Shown here one piece after another: positions 1 to 10,200 of a DNA stretch of 64,000 nucleotides. The DNA is taken from the NCBI RefSeq assembly GCF_000619805.1, contig NZ_JHUV01000009.1, positions 165,771 to 229,770 of the forward strand. Reading direction: 5' to 3'. The position numbers and the translations under genes are program-made. This stretch comes from Sulfurihydrogenibium subterraneum DSM 15120. Its GTDB lineage: Bacteria; Aquificota; Aquificia; Aquificales; Hydrogenothermaceae. The notes under the pieces were generated by a model that made no database searches, was not told where the DNA came from, and saw nothing but the letters and a program-made list of their open reading frames with translations. Numbering within the stretch: the stretch's first letter is position 1; the number at the start of each line of letters is the position of its first letter.

Positions 1-104
1 GACAGTCAAAAGAAGAAAAAAGAACCTTTATAGGGTCAACTTCTTATAAAATTTTAAAAGACTCTCCCATTTCTGTTTTAATATACCGAGGTAATCATGA
101 ATAA
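1..104 (+). CDS. Universal stress protein family, C-terminal end only (partial)
   Basis: The frame starting at base 3 is open from the window edge to a TAA at 102-104. It encodes about 33 residues containing GSTSYKILKDSPISVLIYRG. This resembles the last strand and helix of UspA-type proteins, where a conserved Gly-Ser-x-Ser is followed by a helix and a PVLVV-like strand. The 5' part lies outside the window. It overlaps the start of the following TPR gene by 8 bases. The assignment rests on a short C-terminal signature, so it is moderate. Confidence 0.55.
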   Translation, partial: QSKEEKRTFIGSTSYKILKDSPISVLIYRGNHE

Positions 105-1767
105 ATTATTAAAGTATATATCAGCTTTTGCACTTTTAAGTGGGTCGACTGTTGCATCGCCTTTAAAGATCCACTCAGAAAATCCCCTTTTCTACTATGG
201 TGTTTGTAAGATAGCAAAGGATAATCAAGACCCTAAAACAGCTTACGAGTTTTGTAAAAAGGCTCTTCAATTAATGCCTGACACTCCAGCGGTATACAGA
301 GAAACAATTTTTTTAGCTTACTCTTTAGGTAAAAAAGAAGAGGCTTTTGAAATACTTAGAAAGTATAACGAAAAGTTTAAAAACGACCCTGAAACTTACC
401 TTTTTACAGCATTTTTCTATTCTGTTATAAAACAGCCAGAGAAAGCAATCTCTACCCTTGAAGAAGCTTACAAAAAATTTCCAAACAATGAAAAAATCAT
501 AACAACTTTAGCTGATTATTACTTAGAAAACAAGCAGGTAGACAAAGCAAGACAGATTTTAGAAAAGTTATCTGCTGTTAAAAAAGATGACCCAAATCTT
601 TACTTTAAACTTGCAAGAATATACCTGTTTGAAAATAACCTTCAAAAAGCAGAAGAATACTTAAAACAAACTTTAAAGTTAGACAAAAACTTCCAACCTG
701 CCTGGCAGATACTTGGAGAGATATATAAACAACAAAAAAGATATGATGATGCAATAAATCTTTACAAATCAGTTTTACAGGATAATCCACAAAATTTAGA
801 TGCACTAAATAGACTTTTTCAAGTATACGTAGATATTGACGATTTTGAAAATGCTTCAAAAACGATAGATAAAATAATCACTTTGAATCCAAAAGACAAC
901 GATGCACTTTTAAAAAAGTTTCTACTTTACATAAAGTATGATAAATCAAAAGAGATTCTACAAGACCTTCAAAAAACTGTAAAGGAAAATCCTGATAACC
1001 TTTTTGCCAAGTTTATGCTTGGAATGGCTTACGAATCTTTAAATGACTATCAAAAAGCCAAAGAAGTATATGAGGAACTTTACCAGCAACAGCCTGACAA
1101 TCAAGAGTTAATAGATAGACTTGCACAAGTTTACGTAAATCTAAAAGAGTACGACAAAGCACTTGATATATACAATAAACTCTATACACAAAATCCAAAT
1201 GATTACCGTATTTTACTTGCTATGGCTGATATAGAAGACAAAAGAGGAAACACTCAAAGATCGTTAGAGTTAGTTCAGGAAGCTGAAAAAGTAAAACCTG
1301 ATGATGCTACAATTTACTTTTTAAAAGCTATCTACCTTGATAAATTAAAAAACTGGAAGGAAGCAGAGAAGGCACTGCTAAAAGCATTAGAACTTCGTCC
1401 AAACTATCCCGATGCACTTAACTACCTTGGATACACTTACATAGATAGAGATATAAATGTAGATAAAGGTATAGAGTTAGTTAAAAAAGCTATAAGCCTT
1501 GTTCCAGATAATCCAGCTTACTTAGATAGTTTAGCGTGGGGATACTACAAAAAAGGAGATTACAAAAAAGCTTACGAGATACTTGAAAATGTTTTAAAAA
1601 AGGTCAATGATGACCCTGTTATAAATGAGCATTTTGCTGACGTTTTAACAAAGTTAGGTAAAAGTAAAGAAGCTTTAGAATACTACAAAAAAGCATTAAA
1701 ATTAATTGAAGAAAAAGGGGAAGGAGAGCCGGGACAAAAAGATAGAATATTAAAAAAGCTTAAATAG
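97..1767 (+). CDS. Secreted or periplasmic TPR-repeat protein
   Basis: This is a 556-residue protein with an N-terminal signal peptide (hydrophobic residues about 5-20, likely cut near TVAS). The rest is about a dozen tandem tetratricopeptide repeats, each with the usual A/G-x3-Y/L spacing and a closing N-P or P-N/D turn (for example NPQNLDAL, NPKDNDAL, RPNYPDAL, VPDNPAYL). TPR arrays are protein-binding scaffolds, often for envelope assembly in bacteria. The start is set by GAGGT at 88-92. A lipoprotein gene follows within 10 bases, so the two probably act together in the envelope. The specific partner is not visible. Confidence 0.88.
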   Translation: MNKLLKYISAFALLSGSTVASPLKIHSENPLFYYGVCKIAKDNQDPKTAYEFCKKALQLMPDTPAVYRETIFLAYSLGKKEEAFEILRKYNEKFKNDPETYLFTAFFYSVIKQPEKAISTLEEAYKKFPNNEKIITTLADYYLENKQVDKARQILEKLSAVKKDDPNLYFKLARIYLFENNLQKAEEYLKQTLKLDKNFQPAWQILGEIYKQQKRYDDAINLYKSVLQDNPQNLDALNRLFQVYVDIDDFENASKTIDKIITLNPKDNDALLKKFLLYIKYDKSKEILQDLQKTVKENPDNLFAKFMLGMAYESLNDYQKAKEVYEELYQQQPDNQELIDRLAQVYVNLKEYDKALDIYNKLYTQNPNDYRILLAMADIEDKRGNTQRSLELVQEAEKVKPDDATIYFLKAIYLDKLKNWKEAEKALLKALELRPNYPDALNYLGYTYIDRDINVDKGIELVKKAISLVPDNPAYLDSLAWGYYKKGDYKKAYEILENVLKKVNDDPVINEHFADVLTKLGKSKEALEYYKKALKLIEEKGEGEPGQKDRILKKLK

Positions 1768-1776
1768 GTGGAAATT

Positions 1777-2397
1777 ATGAAAAAAGTTTTATTACCAGTT
1801 TTAATTCTGTTTGTGTCTCTTATCTTCTCTTGTTCTCCTACAGTCTTTCAACCTTTTTACTGTGAAAATAAATTCAAAGAGATACAGCAAAAAGATAACT
1901 CTATACCAGATAGATTTAGTTTTTCAGCTGCTGCTATGGTATCAGGAATGCCTGTTCTTGTAAAAGGAGAGTTTAAAGATTATGAAAAGTTAGTTTTATC
2001 CTCTCCTTTCGGAAAATCTCTTTTAAACATTGAAAGACAAAATGGGACTTTATGTGTTAAAGCTGCAGGATTTAGATCCTGTGATAGTAGTGAAATACTA
2101 TCATTAGTATCTATGTATATGCCCCAAGCTACAGTTTTAACAGATATAAACCTACTTAAAAGTCTTATATCTAAAAAATTTAACTTACAGCCAAATGAAA
2201 AGATAGAGTGTGAGTCAAACCAGTTAAAAGTTATAAGACCTCAGTATACTCTCGTTTATGAAGAAAATAATCTAAGGAAGGTTATTTACAAAGACTACAC
2301 AGTAGAGTATGGATTAAACAATGAGATAAATATTACAAACGGTGGAAAAAGTTTAGTTAAGATAACCATATCAAACTTAAACTTTGAGAAAAATTAG
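1777..2397 (+). CDS. Predicted outer-membrane or periplasmic lipoprotein, unknown function
   Basis: From ATG at 1777 the product is 206 residues and starts with a classical lipoprotein signal: Lys-Lys, a hydrophobic stretch, then LIFSC with the lipidated Cys at residue 19. An in-frame GTG at 1768 lies inside the Shine-Dalgarno region (AGGTGG), so ATG 1777 is preferred. The mature part is about 187 residues, mostly beta-forming, and contains two further cysteine pairs. The placement, directly after an exported TPR protein, is reminiscent of LolB or DUF4292-like envelope lipoproteins, but I cannot assign a family. Confidence 0.75.
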   Translation: MKKVLLPVLILFVSLIFSCSPTVFQPFYCENKFKEIQQKDNSIPDRFSFSAAAMVSGMPVLVKGEFKDYEKLVLSSPFGKSLLNIERQNGTLCVKAAGFRSCDSSEILSLVSMYMPQATVLTDINLLKSLISKKFNLQPNEKIECESNQLKVIRPQYTLVYEENNLRKVIYKDYTVEYGLNNEINITNGGKSLVKITISNLNFEKN

Positions 2398-2409
2398 GAG
2401 GTGTTTGTT

Positions 2410-3270
2410 TTGAGAGATATAAACAAGTTAAAAGAAATCGCCAGAGAGCTTCGAATTGATATTATAACTATGGTTTACAATGCCCAGTCAGGACACCCTG
2501 GAGGGTCTTTATCTGCGATAGACATACTAACTGTTTTATATTTTGGTGGATTTTTAAGATACGACCCAAAAAATCCTTGGTGGGAGGATAGAGACAGATT
2601 TATCCTTTCAAAAGGACACGCATCTCCTGCTTTATACTCTGTTTTAGCAAAAGCTGGATATATACCTAAACAAGAGCTTCAAACTTACAGAAAGACAAAA
2701 GGATTCGCACCTGATGGATACAGTAGATTACAGGGACATCCTGCTTGGCAAGGAAATAAACACGGCGTTCCAGGAGCTGAAGCTTCAACAGGTTCATTAG
2801 GACAGGGGCTTTCTATTGCAATAGGTCAAGCCTTATCAGGAAGACTTGCAAAAAAAGATTACAGAGTTTATGTTATGCTTGGAGATGGTGAGATTCAAGA
2901 GGGAATGAGCTGGGAAGCTGCAATGTTTGCAGGACATCACAAATTAGACAACCTATGTGCAATAGTAGACAACAATAATCTACAGATAGACGGAGATGTA
3001 AGACAGATAGTAAACATACACCCAATAGTAGATAAGTATAAAGCTTTTGGCTGGCATGCTATTGAGATAGACGGACACGATTATCAGCAGATAATAAACG
3101 CCTTTGAAGAAGCAATCAATACAAAAGGAAAACCAACTGTAATAGTAGCCCATACAGTAAAAGGAAAAGGAGTTTCATTTATGGAAAACAACTTCAAGTG
3201 GCACGGTGTTGCACCTAACAAAGACCAGTACGAAAAAGCCTTGTTAGAATTAACAGCTGGAGGTGTTTAG
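2410..3270 (+). CDS. tktN: Transketolase, N-terminal (thiamine-diphosphate-binding) subunit
   Basis: This is the first half of a split transketolase (286 residues). It carries the TPP/Mg signature GDGEIQEGMSWEA followed by the Asn-rich VDNNN segment, and the early HPGGSLS and SKGHASPALY motifs. Transketolase moves two-carbon units between sugar phosphates in the pentose phosphate pathway. The strong AGGAGGTG at 2396-2403 fits a TTG start at 2410 better than the GTG at 2401, which is part of the ribosome site. The C-terminal half follows immediately, and the two halves should form one enzyme. Confidence 0.93.
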   Translation: MRDINKLKEIARELRIDIITMVYNAQSGHPGGSLSAIDILTVLYFGGFLRYDPKNPWWEDRDRFILSKGHASPALYSVLAKAGYIPKQELQTYRKTKGFAPDGYSRLQGHPAWQGNKHGVPGAEASTGSLGQGLSIAIGQALSGRLAKKDYRVYVMLGDGEIQEGMSWEAAMFAGHHKLDNLCAIVDNNNLQIDGDVRQIVNIHPIVDKYKAFGWHAIEIDGHDYQQIINAFEEAINTKGKPTVIVAHTVKGKGVSFMENNFKWHGVAPNKDQYEKALLELTAGGV

Positions 3271-3274
3271 ATTG

Positions 3275-4237
3275 ATGACAATAGATATATCTTCTTTACC
3301 AAAAAAAGCTTTAAGAGATACCTATGGAGAAGTTTTAGTAGAGCTTGGAAAAATTGACCCTAATATGGTCGTTTTAGATGCTGACTTGTCAGAATCTACA
3401 AGAACACATAAATTTCACGAGGCTTTTCCAGATAGATTTTTTAACGTTGGTATAGCAGAACAAAATTTAATAGGTATTGCAGCAGGTTTTGCATACACAG
3501 GAAGAACTGTTTATGCTTCTTCGTTTGCAATATTTTTATCAGGAAGACCATGGGAGATAATCAGACAACAGATAGCCTACAACAAACTTAACATTAAGTT
3601 GGTTGCATCTCACGGAGGTGTATCTGTAGGACAAGACGGAGCTTCCCACCAGATGAACGAAGATATATCCTTAATGAGAACTCTTCCTAATATGAACGTA
3701 ATAGTTCCAGCAGACAGCGTAGAAATGGAAAAAGTTTTAAAGAAAGTCCACTGGATAAAGGAACCTTTTTACATAAGAATGGGTAGAGAAAAGTTTCCAA
3801 TAATAATGCCTCAAGATTACGAGTTTGAATTAGGAAAAGGTTATGTGTTAAAAGAAGGAAGTGATGTTTCTGTAATAGCCTGTGGTGTGATGGTATCAAT
3901 AGCCCTTCAAACAGCCTACGAGTTAGAAAAGGAAGGAATAGACGTTGAAGTTATAAACATGGCGTCAATAAAGCCTATAGACAGAGAGTTAATAGTTCAG
4001 TCTGCAAGAAAAACAGGAGCTGTGGTAACTTCTGAAGAACATTCTGTAATAGGTGGTCTTGGTAGTGCAGTAGCAGAAGTATTATCTGAAGAGTGTCCAA
4101 CTATACTGGTAAGACACGGTGTAGAAGATAGATTTGGCATATCTGGTCCAGCTTGGGAAGTAATGGAAGAGATGGGATTATCTGTAGAAGGTTTAAAAAA
4201 CAAAATAAGGTTAGCCTTATCTAAAAAGACAAAATGA
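3275..4237 (+). CDS. tktC: Transketolase, C-terminal (pyrimidine-binding) subunit
   Basis: This is the second half of the split transketolase, 320 residues from ATG 3275. It has the pyrimidine-binding domain (DADLSEST, NVGIAEQN with the catalytic Glu) and the C-terminal transketolase domain (EEHSVIGGLG). GGAGGTG at 3259-3265 overlaps the end of the N-terminal subunit gene and sets the start; TTG 3272 is a close alternative. The gap to the partner gene is 4 bases, so the subunits are translationally linked. Its stop overlaps the trpF start as ATGA. The product could be confused with the related 1-deoxyxylulose-5-phosphate synthase, but the split layout fits transketolase. Confidence 0.92.
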   Translation: MTIDISSLPKKALRDTYGEVLVELGKIDPNMVVLDADLSESTRTHKFHEAFPDRFFNVGIAEQNLIGIAAGFAYTGRTVYASSFAIFLSGRPWEIIRQQIAYNKLNIKLVASHGGVSVGQDGASHQMNEDISLMRTLPNMNVIVPADSVEMEKVLKKVHWIKEPFYIRMGREKFPIIMPQDYEFELGKGYVLKEGSDVSVIACGVMVSIALQTAYELEKEGIDVEVINMASIKPIDRELIVQSARKTGAVVTSEEHSVIGGLGSAVAEVLSEECPTILVRHGVEDRFGISGPAWEVMEEMGLSVEGLKNKIRLALSKKTK

Positions 4238-4860
4238 TAGTAAAGATATGTGGAATAACATTACCACAGCAAGCTAAGGAGATATCAGAACTTGGTGCCG
4301 ATTACATCGGTACCATCTTCTACCAAAAAAGTCCAAGATATGTTGATTTAGACAAAATAAAAGAGATAAAACAATCGTTAAATAGAAATACAAAGTTGGT
4401 AGTTGTAGTAGTAAACGAAGATGAAAAAACAGTAGAAAAGCTGTTTGATACAGCTGATGTTATTCAGTTTCACGGAGATGAGGAGTATAGTTTTATAAAA
4501 AACTTTCCAAAAGAAAGGGTTATAAAAGTGTTTCGCCTTAAAGAAGAATCCCAAATTAAACAGATGGAAGAGTATATGAAAGACAACTACTGTTTACTTT
4601 TAGACACTTACAAAGAAGGTATGTATGGAGGGACAGGAGAAATTATAGACTTGCAGCTTCTAAAAAAAGTTTTAAAACTTTATGATAAAATTATTGTATC
4701 TGGTGGACTTGGGCTGGATAACATAAAAGACGTTTTAAGCCAGATAAAGCCTTATGGAGTAGATGCTTCATCAAAACTTGAAATTAAACCTGGGATAAAA
4801 GATATTAATAAAGTAAAACAGTTTATAGAGATTGTAAAAAGTTATGAGCCAAATAATTAA
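4234..4860 (+). CDS. trpF: Phosphoribosylanthranilate isomerase
   Basis: This is a 208-residue TIM-barrel enzyme that converts N-(5'-phosphoribosyl)anthranilate to the ribulose form in tryptophan synthesis. The N-terminal KICGIT contains the catalytic Cys, VIQFHGDE is typical of strand 4, and LLDTYKEGMYGGTG carries the catalytic Asp and phosphate loop. The SGGL and VDASSKLE segments form the C-terminal phosphate-binding site. The length is normal. The start is inside the transketolase stop (ATGA), and the end overlaps the next gene by 17 bases. No other trp gene is nearby. Confidence 0.95.
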   Translation: MIVKICGITLPQQAKEISELGADYIGTIFYQKSPRYVDLDKIKEIKQSLNRNTKLVVVVVNEDEKTVEKLFDTADVIQFHGDEEYSFIKNFPKERVIKVFRLKEESQIKQMEEYMKDNYCLLLDTYKEGMYGGTGEIIDLQLLKKVLKLYDKIIVSGGLGLDNIKDVLSQIKPYGVDASSKLEIKPGIKDINKVKQFIEIVKSYEPNN

Positions 4861-5425
4861 AAGTATAAAACCAATCTGGGAAGAAAAAACAACGCCAATA
4901 GTAGACTTTTTGCATAGGGTAAATGTATCTCCAAACACTTTGACTTTAGTAGGTTTAATATTTATTTTTATTGGAAGCTTCTTTATTATCCAAGGTATGT
5001 TTTTATTAGCTGGAGTTTTTATACTGGTTGGAAACTTGTGTGATGCACTTGACGGATACTTGGCAAGAAAGTATAACCAGCAAACCCAAATGGGAGCTTT
5101 CTTAGACTCTGTTATAGATAGGTATTCGGATATAATCCCTATATTAGCTTTAATGTATAGCTTTAGAAACGATGATTTATTTTTTATCTTCTCATCTTTA
5201 TCACTGATTGGCTCTTACATGACAAGTTATACAAGGGCAAGGGCAGAAAGTTTAGGAGTGGAGTGTAAAGTGGGAATAATGGAAAGACCAGAAAGGTCTT
5301 TTGTTTTAATACTTTCTCTGCTAAGTGGGTTTTTAATCTATGGAATAGGAGTAATTGCAATTTTTTCAAATATTACTACATTGCAAAGAGTTATTTGCTT
5401 TTATAAACATCCAAAATCCAGTTGA
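4844..5425 (+). CDS. CDP-alcohol phosphatidyltransferase family membrane enzyme
   Basis: This is a 193-residue polytopic protein with the full family signature DG-x2-AR-x8-G-x3-D-x3-D (CDALDGYLAR then GAFLDSVIDRYSD, about residues 67-95). Such enzymes displace CMP from a CDP-linked lipid with an alcohol to build phospholipid headgroups. About five or six hydrophobic segments are visible. The alcohol substrate (glycerol phosphate, inositol phosphate or other) cannot be read from sequence. It overlaps trpF by 17 bases, so expression is probably coupled. Confidence 0.88.
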   Translation: MSQIIKSIKPIWEEKTTPIVDFLHRVNVSPNTLTLVGLIFIFIGSFFIIQGMFLLAGVFILVGNLCDALDGYLARKYNQQTQMGAFLDSVIDRYSDIIPILALMYSFRNDDLFFIFSSLSLIGSYMTSYTRARAESLGVECKVGIMERPERSFVLILSLLSGFLIYGIGVIAIFSNITTLQRVICFYKHPKSS

Positions 5426-5493
5426 TTTAATTAAAATGAGAAATATTTTAATTTTCTTCAAAAATAATAGTAGGAGGCTAAAGTAGTTAATTA

Positions 5494-7092
5494 ATGCTGT
5501 CTTCTGTAAGTATAAAAAAGTTTCTTTATATTAAGGATATAGAGATAGATCTACATCCTAAAATGAATGTTTTTACAGGAGAGACAGGGGTAGGAAAGTC
5601 TCTAATAATAGATGCTATAACGTTTGTTTTAGGAGAAAAAGGAAATTATGAAGAAGAAGATTACGTAGAGCTGACATTTGAAGCTGACAACGATTATGCA
5701 GAAGACGGCATATTAGTCCTTGCAAGGCAGATAAAAAACAGTAAAAGCCTGTATTATCTAAACGGTAGAAAGGTAGGTAAATCTCTTATACAAGAGTTGA
5801 GTAAAGACCTTATAGAAATTCACGGGCAACATTACAGTCAAAGGCTGTTTGAGAAAGATTACCACAGAGAAGTTTATGATAAATATTTGAAATTAGAAGA
5901 TAAATTACAAGAGTTTCAAAATCTTTACACTCAGTATCAAAAACTAAAAAAAGAGTATGAAGATTTAATCCAAAAACAGTCAGAAAGACTTCAAAAGATA
6001 GACTTTTTACAGTTTCAGATAAACGAGCTACAAAGTGCAAACTTGAAAGAAGGAGAAAAACAAAAACTTGAACAAGACTACAACTATTACTCAAATATAC
6101 AAACGATAAAAGAAAATATAGAATTTACCAAAGCCTTGATATCTCAAGATAATGGTATTCTTCAAAATCTCTCTACAGCTGTAAAAAGTATCTCAAAAGT
6201 TTCAGAGTTTGATGAGAGACTGTCTAAAATTTTAGATAACTTGGAAAACGCAAAATCATTAATTGAAGAAACTTACTATGACCTTGAAGACTTTGATTTA
6301 GACTTTAACCAAGAAAAACTCTATCAAATAGAACAGCGGTTAAACTTAATCAACAATCTTGAAAGAAAGTATGCTACAGACGAAAAAGGGTTAATTAATC
6401 TTCTTAAAACATTACAACAAGAATTAGATACACTTTTACACCTTGAAGATAAAGCTCCTCAGCTGGAAAATCAGTTAAAAAAGCTACAAAACCTTGTATT
6501 TGAAAAAGCCAAGGAGTTGTCTGAAATAAGAAAAAGTAAGGTCAAAGATTTTGAAGAGGAAGTGTTAAGCCATTTAAAAGATCTTGCCTTTAAATCAGCT
6601 GACTTTAAAGTAGCTATACAGGAAAAAGAGTTAGACAGATACGGAATAGATAAAATCCAGTTTTTATTCTCTGCTAATAAAGGATTTGAGCCAAAACCTT
6701 TAGATGAGATAGCTTCAGGAGGAGAAATATCAAGACTATCTTTAGTTTTAAAACTTGTGTCTAAAAAATCTGTAAATACTATGATATTTGATGAGATAGA
6801 CACAGGAATAGGCGGTATAACAGCTGTATCTATGGCAAAAAGGCTAAAACAGCTCTCTAAAGATTTTCAAGTTATTTTAATAACCCACCTTCCACAGATA
6901 GCAGTTATAGGAGATAAACATTTTTACGTGGATAAACAAGAAGAAAACGGCAAGACAAAAGCAGTTATAAAACAGCTAACCCAAGATGAAAGAATTAAAG
7001 AAATTGCAAGAATGTTAAGTGGAATAGTAAATGATGAATCTATAAACCTTGCAAAAGAACTTTTAAGACAAGGAGAAGTATGGACAAGATAG
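5494..7092 (+). CDS. recN: DNA repair ATPase RecN
   Basis: This is an SMC-like ATPase of recombinational repair, 532 residues (slightly shorter than the usual 550 or so). The N-terminal Walker A is GETGVGKS, the middle is a coiled coil rich in K, E, Q and L (about 130-370), the ABC signature is ASGGEISR, and Walker B is [12 protein letters not shown] followed by [14 protein letters not shown] at 5472-5477 is 16 bases from ATG 5494, which is long, but an in-frame stop at 5488-5490 excludes earlier starts. It overlaps uvrA by 13 bases, making a two-gene DNA repair unit. Confidence 0.95.
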   Translation: MLSSVSIKKFLYIKDIEIDLHPKMNVFTGETGVGKSLIIDAITFVLGEKGNYEEEDYVELTFEADNDYAEDGILVLARQIKNSKSLYYLNGRKVGKSLIQELSKDLIEIHGQHYSQRLFEKDYHREVYDKYLKLEDKLQEFQNLYTQYQKLKKEYEDLIQKQSERLQKIDFLQFQINELQSANLKEGEKQKLEQDYNYYSNIQTIKENIEFTKALISQDNGILQNLSTAVKSISKVSEFDERLSKILDNLENAKSLIEETYYDLEDFDLDFNQEKLYQIEQRLNLINNLERKYATDEKGLINLLKTLQQELDTLLHLEDKAPQLENQLKKLQNLVFEKAKELSEIRKSKVKDFEEEVLSHLKDLAFKSADFKVAIQEKELDRYGIDKIQFLFSANKGFEPKPLDEIASGGEISRLSLVLKLVSKKSVNTMIFDEIDTGIGGITAVSMAKRLKQLSKDFQVILITHLPQIAVIGDKHFYVDKQEENGKTKAVIKQLTQDERIKEIARMLSGIVNDESINLAKELLRQGEVWTR

Positions 7093-9842
7093 TTATTCAC
7101 GGAGCAAGACAACACAACCTTAAAAACATAGATTTAGAATTACCAAAAAATAAGCTTATTGTAATAACAGGACCTTCAGGTTCAGGAAAGTCTTCCCTTG
7201 CTTTTGACACAATTTACGCAGAAGGACAAAGAAGATACGTAGAAAGTCTGTCAGCATACGCAAGGCAGTTTTTAGGGATAATGGAAAAACCTGATGTAGA
7301 CAGTATAGAAGGTTTATCTCCTGCCATTGCAATAGACCAAAAAACAACATCTAAAAATCCAAGGTCTACAGTCGGAACGATAACAGAGATTTATGATTAT
7401 TTAAGACTACTGTTTGCCAGAGTTGGAAAGGCTCACTGCCCAGAGTGTGGAACAGAGATATCTTCCCAATCTCCTCAGGAAATATCAGAAAGTATACTTA
7501 ATCTCCCAGAAGGAACAAAAATCCAAATTCTTGCACCTATCGTAAGAGGACAGAAAGGAGAGCATAAAGAAGTCTTAGAAAGGATAAAAAGACTTGGCTA
7601 TCCAAGAGTGAGAATAGATGGAGAAATCTACCTTACAGAAGAGATACCAAAACTTGAAAAGAATAAAAAACACACAATAGAAGTAGTTGTAGACAGAATA
7701 ACTATAAAAGAAGGTATAAGAACAAGAGTAAATGACTCTGTAGAACAAGCTTTAAAACTTTCTGATGGACTTGTGGTAATAAACATAGTAGACCGTCAAG
7801 AAGATATAATCTACAGTGAAAAGTTTGCCTGTCCAGTACATAACTTTTCTATTCCAGAAATCTCCCCAAGACTTTTTTCATTTAACAGCCCTTACGGAGC
7901 TTGTCCTGTTTGTAAAGGTCTTGGTGTTATACACAAAATAGACGAAACTGCTTTAATAGATGAAAACAGGTCAGCAATAGAGGCTTTTAGAATTTCAGAC
8001 AGTATTTCTTTTAAATACATCAAAGCGATGATGGGAGAGATTTTAGATTTTCACAGAATAAACAGATATAAAAAATTTAAGGATATTCCTCCCCACGTAA
8101 AACAGGAGATACTTTATGGAGATGAGTACTTTGAAGGTATCATACCCCACCTTGAAAAAAAATTTTTAGAAACAGATGTAGAAAAGTACAGAGAAGAAAT
8201 CGGAAAGTACATTAAAGAAATAAAATGTCCAGAGTGTAAAGGTTCAAGGTTAAGAAAAGAAGCTCTTACAGTTTTAGTAGGAGGAAAGAACATATACCAA
8301 GTTGTCCAGATGGATATAAGTCAAGCTTACAGATTTTTTGAAGAGTTTGAAAAATCTCCTATGTCAGAAAAAGACAGAATTGTAGCAGAAAAAGTTATAA
8401 AAGAGATTAAAGAAAGGCTAAAGTTTTTAATAGACGTTGGGCTTGATTATCTAACTTTAGAAAGGTCTGCTACTACTTTAAGCGGTGGAGAAGCACAGAG
8501 GATAAGACTTGCAACTCAGATAGGCTCTAAGTTATCAGGGGTTTTATACGTTTTAGATGAGCCTTCGATAGGACTTCATCCAAGAGATACAGAAAAACTT
8601 ATAAATACATTAAAACAGCTTAGAGACCTTGGAAATACTGTTATAGTGGTAGAACACGACCCTGAAACGATAGAAGAAGCAGATTACATAGTGGATATAG
8701 GTCCTGGTAGTGGCGTTTATGGAGGGCAGATTACAGCTGTAGGAACTGTTGAGGAAATAAAACAAAATCCTAACTCATTAACAGGAAAGTACCTAAGTGG
8801 AAAACTTAAAATACCTCTGCCAAAAGAAAGAAGAAGAATAAAAGATAAATATTTAACAATATACGGATCAAAACATCACAACCTTAAAAATATAGACGTT
8901 AAAATCCCTTTAGGGGTTTTTGTTGCAATAACAGGCGTATCAGGAAGTGGAAAATCAACACTTATATACGATATTCTGTGGCAGGCAGCAAAAAATAGAT
9001 TCTATGAAACAAACGAAGAGGTAGGGCTTCACGATAAAATAGAAGGATGGGAATATATAGATAAAGTTATAAACGTTGACCAATCTCCAATAGGAAGAAC
9101 GCCAAGGTCAAACCCAGCTACCTACACGAAGGTATTTGACTATATAAGGGAGCTGTTTGCATCAACGATAGAAGCAAAAGCAAGAGGATACACTGCAGGC
9201 AGGTTTTCCTTTAACGTTAAAGGGGGTAGGTGTGAAGCGTGTCAGGGAGAAGGTGTAGTAAAAATTGAGATGCACTTTTTACCAGATATATACGTAACTT
9301 GTGAAGTATGTGGAGGAAAAAGATATAACAAAGAAACATTATCTATACTGTACAAAGGGAAGAACATAGCTGATGTTTTAGATATGACAGTAGCAGAAGC
9401 TCTGGAATTTTTTGAAAACGTACCTACCATAAGAAATAAGTTGAAAGTCCTTCACGATGTAGGATTAGATTACATAAAGTTAGGTCAACCTGCTACCACT
9501 TTAAGTGGTGGAGAAGCTCAAAGAATAAAACTCTCAAGAGAGTTATCAAAAAGGGATACAGGAAGGACTTTATATCTTTTAGACGAGCCTACTACTGGAC
9601 TTCATTCTCATGATGTTGCAAAACTAATTCAGGTGTTAAATAAATTAGTCGAAAAAGGAAACACTGTAGTTGTTATAGAGCATAACTTAGATGTTATAAA
9701 GTGTGCAGACTGGATAATAGACCTTGGTCCAGAAGGTGGAGAAAAAGGAGGACAGATAGTAGCTCAAGGAACACCTGAAATGGTAGTAAACAACGAAAAC
9801 TCTTACACAGGAAGATTCTTGAAAAAGTATTTGTCTATTTAA
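7080..9842 (+). CDS. uvrA: Excinuclease ABC subunit UvrA
   Basis: This 920-residue subunit recognises DNA damage in nucleotide excision repair. Two ABC ATPase modules are visible: GPSGSGKSS near residue 32 and GVSGSGKST in the second half, each with its own LSGGEAQR signature and a [11 protein letters not shown] or [11 protein letters not shown] Walker B. Zinc modules appear as CPVH...[13 protein letters not shown] and CEAC...CEVC. The start codon lies inside the recN 3' end and no separate ribosome gap is seen. The length is normal and nothing is missing. UvrB and UvrC are not in the window. Confidence 0.97.
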   Translation: MDKIVIHGARQHNLKNIDLELPKNKLIVITGPSGSGKSSLAFDTIYAEGQRRYVESLSAYARQFLGIMEKPDVDSIEGLSPAIAIDQKTTSKNPRSTVGTITEIYDYLRLLFARVGKAHCPECGTEISSQSPQEISESILNLPEGTKIQILAPIVRGQKGEHKEVLERIKRLGYPRVRIDGEIYLTEEIPKLEKNKKHTIEVVVDRITIKEGIRTRVNDSVEQALKLSDGLVVINIVDRQEDIIYSEKFACPVHNFSIPEISPRLFSFNSPYGACPVCKGLGVIHKIDETALIDENRSAIEAFRISDSISFKYIKAMMGEILDFHRINRYKKFKDIPPHVKQEILYGDEYFEGIIPHLEKKFLETDVEKYREEIGKYIKEIKCPECKGSRLRKEALTVLVGGKNIYQVVQMDISQAYRFFEEFEKSPMSEKDRIVAEKVIKEIKERLKFLIDVGLDYLTLERSATTLSGGEAQRIRLATQIGSKLSGVLYVLDEPSIGLHPRDTEKLINTLKQLRDLGNTVIVVEHDPETIEEADYIVDIGPGSGVYGGQITAVGTVEEIKQNPNSLTGKYLSGKLKIPLPKERRRIKDKYLTIYGSKHHNLKNIDVKIPLGVFVAITGVSGSGKSTLIYDILWQAAKNRFYETNEEVGLHDKIEGWEYIDKVINVDQSPIGRTPRSNPATYTKVFDYIRELFASTIEAKARGYTAGRFSFNVKGGRCEACQGEGVVKIEMHFLPDIYVTCEVCGGKRYNKETLSILYKGKNIADVLDMTVAEALEFFENVPTIRNKLKVLHDVGLDYIKLGQPATTLSGGEAQRIKLSRELSKRDTGRTLYLLDEPTTGLHSHDVAKLIQVLNKLVEKGNTVVVIEHNLDVIKCADWIIDLGPEGGEKGGQIVAQGTPEMVVNNENSYTGRFLKKYLSI

Positions 9843-9886
9843 ACCTTCCTCTGTCCTCTTCCTGTTTTCTATATAGATAAAATCTT

Positions 9887-10186
9887 TTACAGCTTCACTA
9901 CCATACAGGTTGTGGCTTTTTTAACTCCCGGAATAGAGTTAATGTCCCTTATTACAACCTTACCTATCTCGTTTTGGTCTTGTCCCACCAAGTATACGAT
10001 AATGTCGTATATTCCTGTTACCACATCTGCAGATTTTACGTTAGGAATACTTGCTAAAGCTTTTAAGATAGAAGGAATCTCAGAAGGGTTTGCTTCTATC
10101 AGTACATAAGCGGAAGCTGCTATGGTTTTTTCAACATCTTTTAACAACTCTTCAAAAGTGATAGGAAGCTCCTCTAATTTTTCCAT
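9887..10186 (-). CDS. Stand-alone RAM (Lrp/AsnC ligand-binding) domain protein
   Basis: This 99-residue protein consists of the regulator-of-amino-acid-metabolism fold found at the C-terminus of Lrp/AsnC factors (AYVLIEANP at the start of strand 1, VKSADVVTGIYDIIVYL in the middle). There is no helix-turn-helix. Such stand-alone RAM proteins form ring oligomers and may bind small effectors or partner regulators. It is the last gene of the long ileS-to-hslU run, 14 bases after hslU, with TAAAGGAG as ribosome site. What it senses is unknown. Confidence 0.8.
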   Translation of the reverse strand: MEKLEELPITFEELLKDVEKTIAASAYVLIEANPSEIPSILKALASIPNVKSADVVTGIYDIIVYLVGQDQNEIGKVVIRDINSIPGVKKATTCMVVKL

Positions 10187-10200
10187 CTCTTCTCCTTTAT

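Noticed and set aside
5426-5493. Small gene between the phosphatidyltransferase and recN
   Set aside because: The 68 bases have stops in all forward frames and only the recN ribosome site.
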